Assembly (NCBI GenBank): GCA_011523365.1
Contig: WTGY01000122.1
Coordinates: forward strand, 1 to 57,594
Source: Caldilineaceae bacterium
GTDB lineage: Bacteria; Chloroflexota; Anaerolineae; Caldilineales; Caldilineaceae
Length of the DNA stretch: 57,594 nt
Direction: 5' to 3'
Every line of letters starts with the position of its first letter. Positions within the stretch are counted from its first letter, which is position 1. This document shows, in pieces, positions 53,504 through 57,594 of this stretch. The position numbers and the translations under genes are program-made. The notes beneath the pieces were generated by a model. The model searched no databases and had not been told where the DNA came from. It saw only the letters and a program-made list of their open reading frames with translations.

Positions 53504-56500
53504 ATGCTGCAAATAAAACGTGTAACCTTAAAGGGCTTCAAAACCTTTGCTCAGCAGACTGAATTCGCCTTCGGATCGGGTGTAACTGCCATCGTTGGTC
53601 CAAACGGGTGTGGCAAGAGCAATGTAGCCGATGCTATCCGTTGGTGTTTGGGCGAACAGAGCTTTGGTCTTTTGCGCTCGAAGAAGACGGTCGACGTCAT
53701 ATTCTCGGGAAGTGACAAGAGACCCAGGCAGGGGATGGCGGCCGTAAGCATCGTCTTGGACAATGAAGGCGGCGACCTCAACATTGATTTCAGCGAAGTT
53801 GAAATCACGCGACGTGCTTACCGCGACGGCGACAACGAATACCTGCTAAACGGGCAAAAGGTTCGTCTGCAGGACATTACGCAGCTGCTGGGTCCCAGCG
53901 GGTTGGGAAAGCGCGCTTATGCAGTCATCGGCCAGGGCCTGATCGACCGTGCGCTCAGCTTGAGACCGGAAGAAAGACGTGTACTCTTCGAGGAGGCCGC
54001 GGGCATTACAGGCTATCAGCAGAAGCGGTCTGCTGCGATGCGCCGGTTGGAGGCGACACAACTGAACCTCGACCGCGTCCGCGACATTATGGCCGAGCTT
54101 TCCCCCCGTCTGACCAGCCTAAAGCGCCAGGCAGAACGGGCCCTCGAAAGGCTTCAGGTTGAGACTGACTTGAAGGATTTGCTGCACGTCTGGTACGGCT
54201 ATCAGTGGCATCGCACGCTTGGAGACCTCTCCGACGCCCGGAAAAGGGCGGAGCGCGACCGGAGCGCCACCCAGGTTCGCAGGGAACGCCTGGACGAAGT
54301 TCATTCCGGACTCGACCAGCTTCGTCTCCGACAGACAAGGATGCGTGCCCTTCAGAGTCAGCGCATTCAGAGTAGCGAAACTCGCCACCGCCGCGCCGCC
54401 GAAGTGATACGCCGCCTTGCCGTCTCCCAGGAGCGGCTGAATCAGGTGGTCGTCCGTCAGGCCGATCTCAGAGACGAATGCTGCCGGATGCAGTCAGAAA
54501 GAGAGGCCGTGCAACAAAGGTTGGATGCTCTTTTGGCCGAAATCGAGCTTGCCCAAGAGCGTTGTAACAACAGTCGGCAAAGTCTCGACCGGCTCCAGTT
54601 TCAACTGGCCGAAAAGGAAAAAAAGCAGAGAACCGCCCAGAAACGCTGGCGCGAGGAGTTTGCAGGTCTTCGCAGCCTGGAAGAACGCAACGCCGGTCTG
54701 CGTAGCCGGATGGAACAGCTTCTTGAAAGACGCACAGACCTGAAGGCCAGCTTAGACCGGAGCCAGGCGGAAGCCGAACAGCGCTACGATGCGTCCCAAA
54801 AGGCCTCGGCCGCCTTGACGGCGTTGGAGGCTGAAAGCGTAGAACGCAATACCGAAATTGGCGATGTTCAAGCCCAGATCGACGTCCTGGATGACGCCAT
54901 AGAAGTAGTAATGGACGCGCTTCACGCCGAGGAAGCGGCGTGGAACCGGGAACAGCGTGAAGTCGAGAGACTTCAGACCCGACTCGACCTGCTGCAGCCG
55001 GCCCGCAGCGACGGAAGAGTCTATGCCGGCGCTGTTCGCTCCATTCTGCAGGCGTCACAGCAGGGACGATTGAACGGAATCCTCGGCACCGTTGCATCAC
55101 GAATTCAAGTACCGGACCGGTTGGAGCGAGCCATCGAGGTCGCGCTGGGAGCCGCCCTGCAGAACGTAATCGCGGAAACCTGGCAGGACGCACAGGGCGC
55201 CATTGAATTCCTGAAAAGCGCAGGCGCCGGACGGGCAACGATTCTTCCACTGGACCGTCTGCGGTCAGGAGGCCCGATTCCGGCGCCCACATCAAACGGC
55301 ATTCTCGGCAACGCTGCCAGGTCCGTCCGCTTCGACTCCGAAGTTGCCCCGGCAATCGATCATCTCCTACAGCGAGTCTGGATTGCCCATGATCTGGCTG
55401 CCGCACGCCATGCCCTTGATGAGCTTTCGGGAAATTCGAGTAACGGCAGACGCCCTCGAGGAGCTTATTCCAATAGAACTGCATTGCCTACCGTAGTTAC
55501 TCTGGGAGGTGAGATCATCCGTCCCGGCGGTGCAGTCACCGGCGGGAATGACGGCCGTCGGCAGCAAAGGTCTGCCCTGGCCTGGGAAAGGGAAGCTCGC
55601 GAACTGCCCGCAGAACTGGATCGCGCAAAGGCACAGTCTGAGAGGGCCATGCGGAAGGCGAAGGCGACTCGAAGAGCGGTGGAGGAGAGTACTCGAAAGA
55701 GGGCGCAGCTCGAAAGAGACCTGAAGCGACTGATTCGTGAAGGACAGAGGCGGCGGGTCGAGTTGGAACGGGCCAGGTTATACGCCGGCCAGGCCGCGCA
55801 GGAAGCGGCATGGCAGATGCAGATGCTCGATCAGGTAAGTGCCGAACTGGCCGGCCTGGGTTCGCAGGAAGAGCGGATCAACGCGGCCCTGACCGACTCC
55901 GACCACTCTTTGGCTGAAGCCCGCAAGAGAGCAGAGCTGTCAGAACAAGAAGCCCAAACCAGCCAAGATGGAATGCTTCGCCGGCTGGCGGACCTGCGAG
56001 CAGAGGCTGCAGCCGCCGAGGAGAACCTGGGTAATCGACGGGCACTGGAAACAGAGCAAAGCCGCACTCTCATGCAGATCGACGGCCAGATTCGCTCCAA
56101 GAACGTAAGGCAGTCAGAGCTGGACCAGGTAGCAGAAGGGTTGCGTTGTAAGATTGAACAAGCATCTGCCGAGGAAAGAGAGCTTCAGGCAGAAAGCGAT
56201 GCGCATCAGCGGACGACCGCAGAGATTGAATCTGAACTCAGGCAGTTGGACAGGGATCTGGCTCGCGCCGAGGAAGAAGAACGAACTCACCAGCAGCTTG
56301 TCCTGCAGTCCGAATCAGACTGGAATGCCTCTCGCCTCGAATTGCAGCGAACTGAAGATCGCCTCGAGAATCTTCGTCGCGAAATCCGCCAGGACTTCGG
56401 TCTCGCAGAGATGGAGGAAGTTGTCGGAGTTGCCTACCAACCACCTCTTCCACTGCAGGCGCTTGTTGCTCGGTTGCCCGTCGTCCAGGATTTGCCAGCC

Positions 56501-57199
56501 GGGTTGAAGGATGACGTCAAGGAGAATCGCGCACGTATCCGACGCTTGAACAATGTCAACCCGGAGGCGCCCAAAGAGTACGAGGAAGTTTCCACACGCT
56601 ATTCGTTTCTTCAGAGCCAGTCCGATGATCTTGAGCGGGCCGCTCGTGACCTGGAAAGTGTCATCAGCGAATTGGATAAGCGGATGGAAGGTGAACTGCG
56701 CCGCACCTTTGACGCAGTCTCAACAGAATTCGTTAGCTTCTTCAAACTGCTTCTCCAGGGAGGCACAGCACAGCTCTCGATGACCGATCCGGCCGACATT
56801 CTCAATACAGGTGTCGAAATCTTCGCCCGCCTCCCCGGAAAGCGAACGCAGAGTCTGGACCTCCTTTCAGGCGGCGAACGCTCTCTGACCGCCTGCGCAC
56901 TCATTTTCGCAATCCTCCGTGTCAGCCCGACCCCGTTCTGCGTACTCGACGAGGTAGATGCAACGCTTGACGAGGCCAACGTGGACCGTCTACGATCCGC
57001 ACTTGGTCTGCTGTGCGCACGGACACAGTTCATAGTCATCACCCACAACCGGCGAACACTTGAAATCGCCAATAGCATTTATGGGATTACGATGGGAGAT
57101 GACGGAGTGAGCAAGGTGATTAGCCTGAGGCTGGAGGAAAGACTTTTGCAAGAATCTGAAGAGGACCAGGTTAAACCCGCGACCGCCTTAGCCATGTGA
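53504..57199 (+). CDS. smc: Chromosome segregation ATPase SMC
   Basis: A full-length 1231-residue SMC. The N-terminal head has Walker A GPNGCGKS (residues 32-39) and the Q-loop region. Long coiled coils follow, interrupted by the hinge domain (about 500-680: [45 protein letters not shown]). The second coil returns to a C-terminal head with signature [13 protein letters not shown] and Walker [17 protein letters not shown]. These folds let SMC form a ring that shapes and separates chromosomes with ScpA and ScpB, which are not in the window. The coil region is rich in Arg, Gln and Glu. Length is typical. Confidence 0.97.
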   Translation: MLQIKRVTLKGFKTFAQQTEFAFGSGVTAIVGPNGCGKSNVADAIRWCLGEQSFGLLRSKKTVDVIFSGSDKRPRQGMAAVSIVLDNEGGDLNIDFSEVEITRRAYRDGDNEYLLNGQKVRLQDITQLLGPSGLGKRAYAVIGQGLIDRALSLRPEERRVLFEEAAGITGYQQKRSAAMRRLEATQLNLDRVRDIMAELSPRLTSLKRQAERALERLQVETDLKDLLHVWYGYQWHRTLGDLSDARKRAERDRSATQVRRERLDEVHSGLDQLRLRQTRMRALQSQRIQSSETRHRRAAEVIRRLAVSQERLNQVVVRQADLRDECCRMQSEREAVQQRLDALLAEIELAQERCNNSRQSLDRLQFQLAEKEKKQRTAQKRWREEFAGLRSLEERNAGLRSRMEQLLERRTDLKASLDRSQAEAEQRYDASQKASAALTALEAESVERNTEIGDVQAQIDVLDDAIEVVMDALHAEEAAWNREQREVERLQTRLDLLQPARSDGRVYAGAVRSILQASQQGRLNGILGTVASRIQVPDRLERAIEVALGAALQNVIAETWQDAQGAIEFLKSAGAGRATILPLDRLRSGGPIPAPTSNGILGNAARSVRFDSEVAPAIDHLLQRVWIAHDLAAARHALDELSGNSSNGRRPRGAYSNRTALPTVVTLGGEIIRPGGAVTGGNDGRRQQRSALAWEREARELPAELDRAKAQSERAMRKAKATRRAVEESTRKRAQLERDLKRLIREGQRRRVELERARLYAGQAAQEAAWQMQMLDQVSAELAGLGSQEERINAALTDSDHSLAEARKRAELSEQEAQTSQDGMLRRLADLRAEAAAAEENLGNRRALETEQSRTLMQIDGQIRSKNVRQSELDQVAEGLRCKIEQASAEERELQAESDAHQRTTAEIESELRQLDRDLARAEEEERTHQQLVLQSESDWNASRLELQRTEDRLENLRREIRQDFGLAEMEEVVGVAYQPPLPLQALVARLPVVQDLPAGLKDDVKENRARIRRLNNVNPEAPKEYEEVSTRYSFLQSQSDDLERAARDLESVISELDKRMEGELRRTFDAVSTEFVSFFKLLLQGGTAQLSMTDPADILNTGVEIFARLPGKRTQSLDLLSGGERSLTACALIFAILRVSPTPFCVLDEVDATLDEANVDRLRSALGLLCARTQFIVITHNRRTLEIANSIYGITMGDDGVSKVISLRLEERLLQESEEDQVKPATALAM

Positions 57200-57310
57200 A
57201 TCTGGCAACTTTTTTGATAAGTCGGGTCAGCAACTGTTCGCCGCGGCGCCACAGATTTCTCTGCGGTTTCAAGGCAGGTCTTGCCTCAATTTCTTGCAGA
57301 GCATTTGCCT

Positions 57311-57594
57311 GGGTGCATCCCTGATTTGGGGTGGGAACAGTCTGGCGGAAAATCAGTGCCAGCGGTGGCTGGAATCGTTTACCGACTCTTGGCGAGACGC
57401 AGTGCAGGCGCTTGGCCTGGCTGCACAGTAGAGTCCGTCAGTTGGTGAAGGTGCGAGGGCAGGCACAAGGCCGGCACCTGCGGCGATCGGATGGGACTGG
57501 CGGGACGTGGTCTGGCTAGACCCCATCGATTAGGCACCCGTCACCAATATCGACACCCGGTCGACCAGGCATGTTGTAGGAGAGGGGGCGTTGC
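57311..57594. repeat. Dispersed MITE-like repeat, copy D (cut by window end)
   Basis: The left 284 bases of the same element as copies B and C, starting with the end sequence GGGTGCATCCC and ending inside the GC-rich core after GCGTTGC (57588-57594). It aligns closely with copy C, including GGCGAGACGCAGTGCAGGCG near the middle. It lies about 110 bases after the smc stop. The right half and right end are outside the window. Confidence 0.88.

Noticed and set aside
54468..55484. Long minus-strand open frame opposite smc
   Set aside because: A shadow of the smc coiled-coil coding sequence; Arg/Pro-rich and without family features.

Overview
The window looks like chromosomal DNA of an uncultured Chloroflexota bacterium, with Caldilineales-like lineages the best guess. 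The basis is inference from gene content: many oligopeptide- and sugar-type ABC importers, Thr/Pro-rich LysM lipoproteins, an F420-type flavin/deazaflavin reductase, several PhyH-family dioxygenases, sulfatases, and housekeeping genes (pheT, smc, rnz, mltG, pyrK, sufE). No rRNA is present, so taxonomy is not proven. No phage, CRISPR array or transposase gene was recognised.

Layout. 1-5508 (+): end of a dispersed repeat, two oligopeptide-type permeases, an amidohydrolase, a small Rieske protein, a SIS-domain sugar isomerase, and a decayed PfkB kinase coupled to it. 5582-12957 (-): a complete peptide-type ABC operon (binding protein, permease, two ATPases, permease, joined by ATGA overlaps) ending in a PhyH dioxygenase. 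13385-14912 (-): tRNA-Leu(TAA) and the MltG transglycosylase. 15101-15561: a full repeat copy. 15634-17750 (+): a GDP-6-deoxyhexose gene pair (rmd-like, gmd). 18101-25420: DUF4062 protein, Nudix hydrolase, pheT, RNase Z, phosphoesterase, LysM lipoprotein.

25651-44220 (-): an 18.5 kb single-strand block that reads as an uptake and catabolism island. It has two sugar ABC importers (each binding protein plus two permeases, no ATPase), an ALDH7-type dehydrogenase, a Gfo/Idh oxidoreductase, two PhyH dioxygenases, two NodB-fold deacetylase paralogues, a sulfatase-like enzyme without the formylglycine residue, a true sulfatase and a DegT aminotransferase. The likely theme is import and intracellular processing of modified (amino, acyl or sulfated) sugars or similar organic compounds.

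44305-44761 is a second full repeat copy. 44859-53249 holds an F420-type reductase, PyrK, a P1 peptidase overlapping sufE, a 65-residue conserved protein, a methyltransferase, a molybdenum-hydroxylase maturation group (two XdhC-type proteins and a MocA-like nucleotidyltransferase) around a TerC membrane protein, and an unknown membrane protein. 53504-57199 is smc, followed by a third repeat copy cut by the window end.

The most notable non-gene signals are the roughly 455-460 bp repeat with imperfect terminal inverted repeats and a strong internal hairpin, and a stem-loop placed between the binding-protein gene and the first permease gene in all three complete ABC operons.
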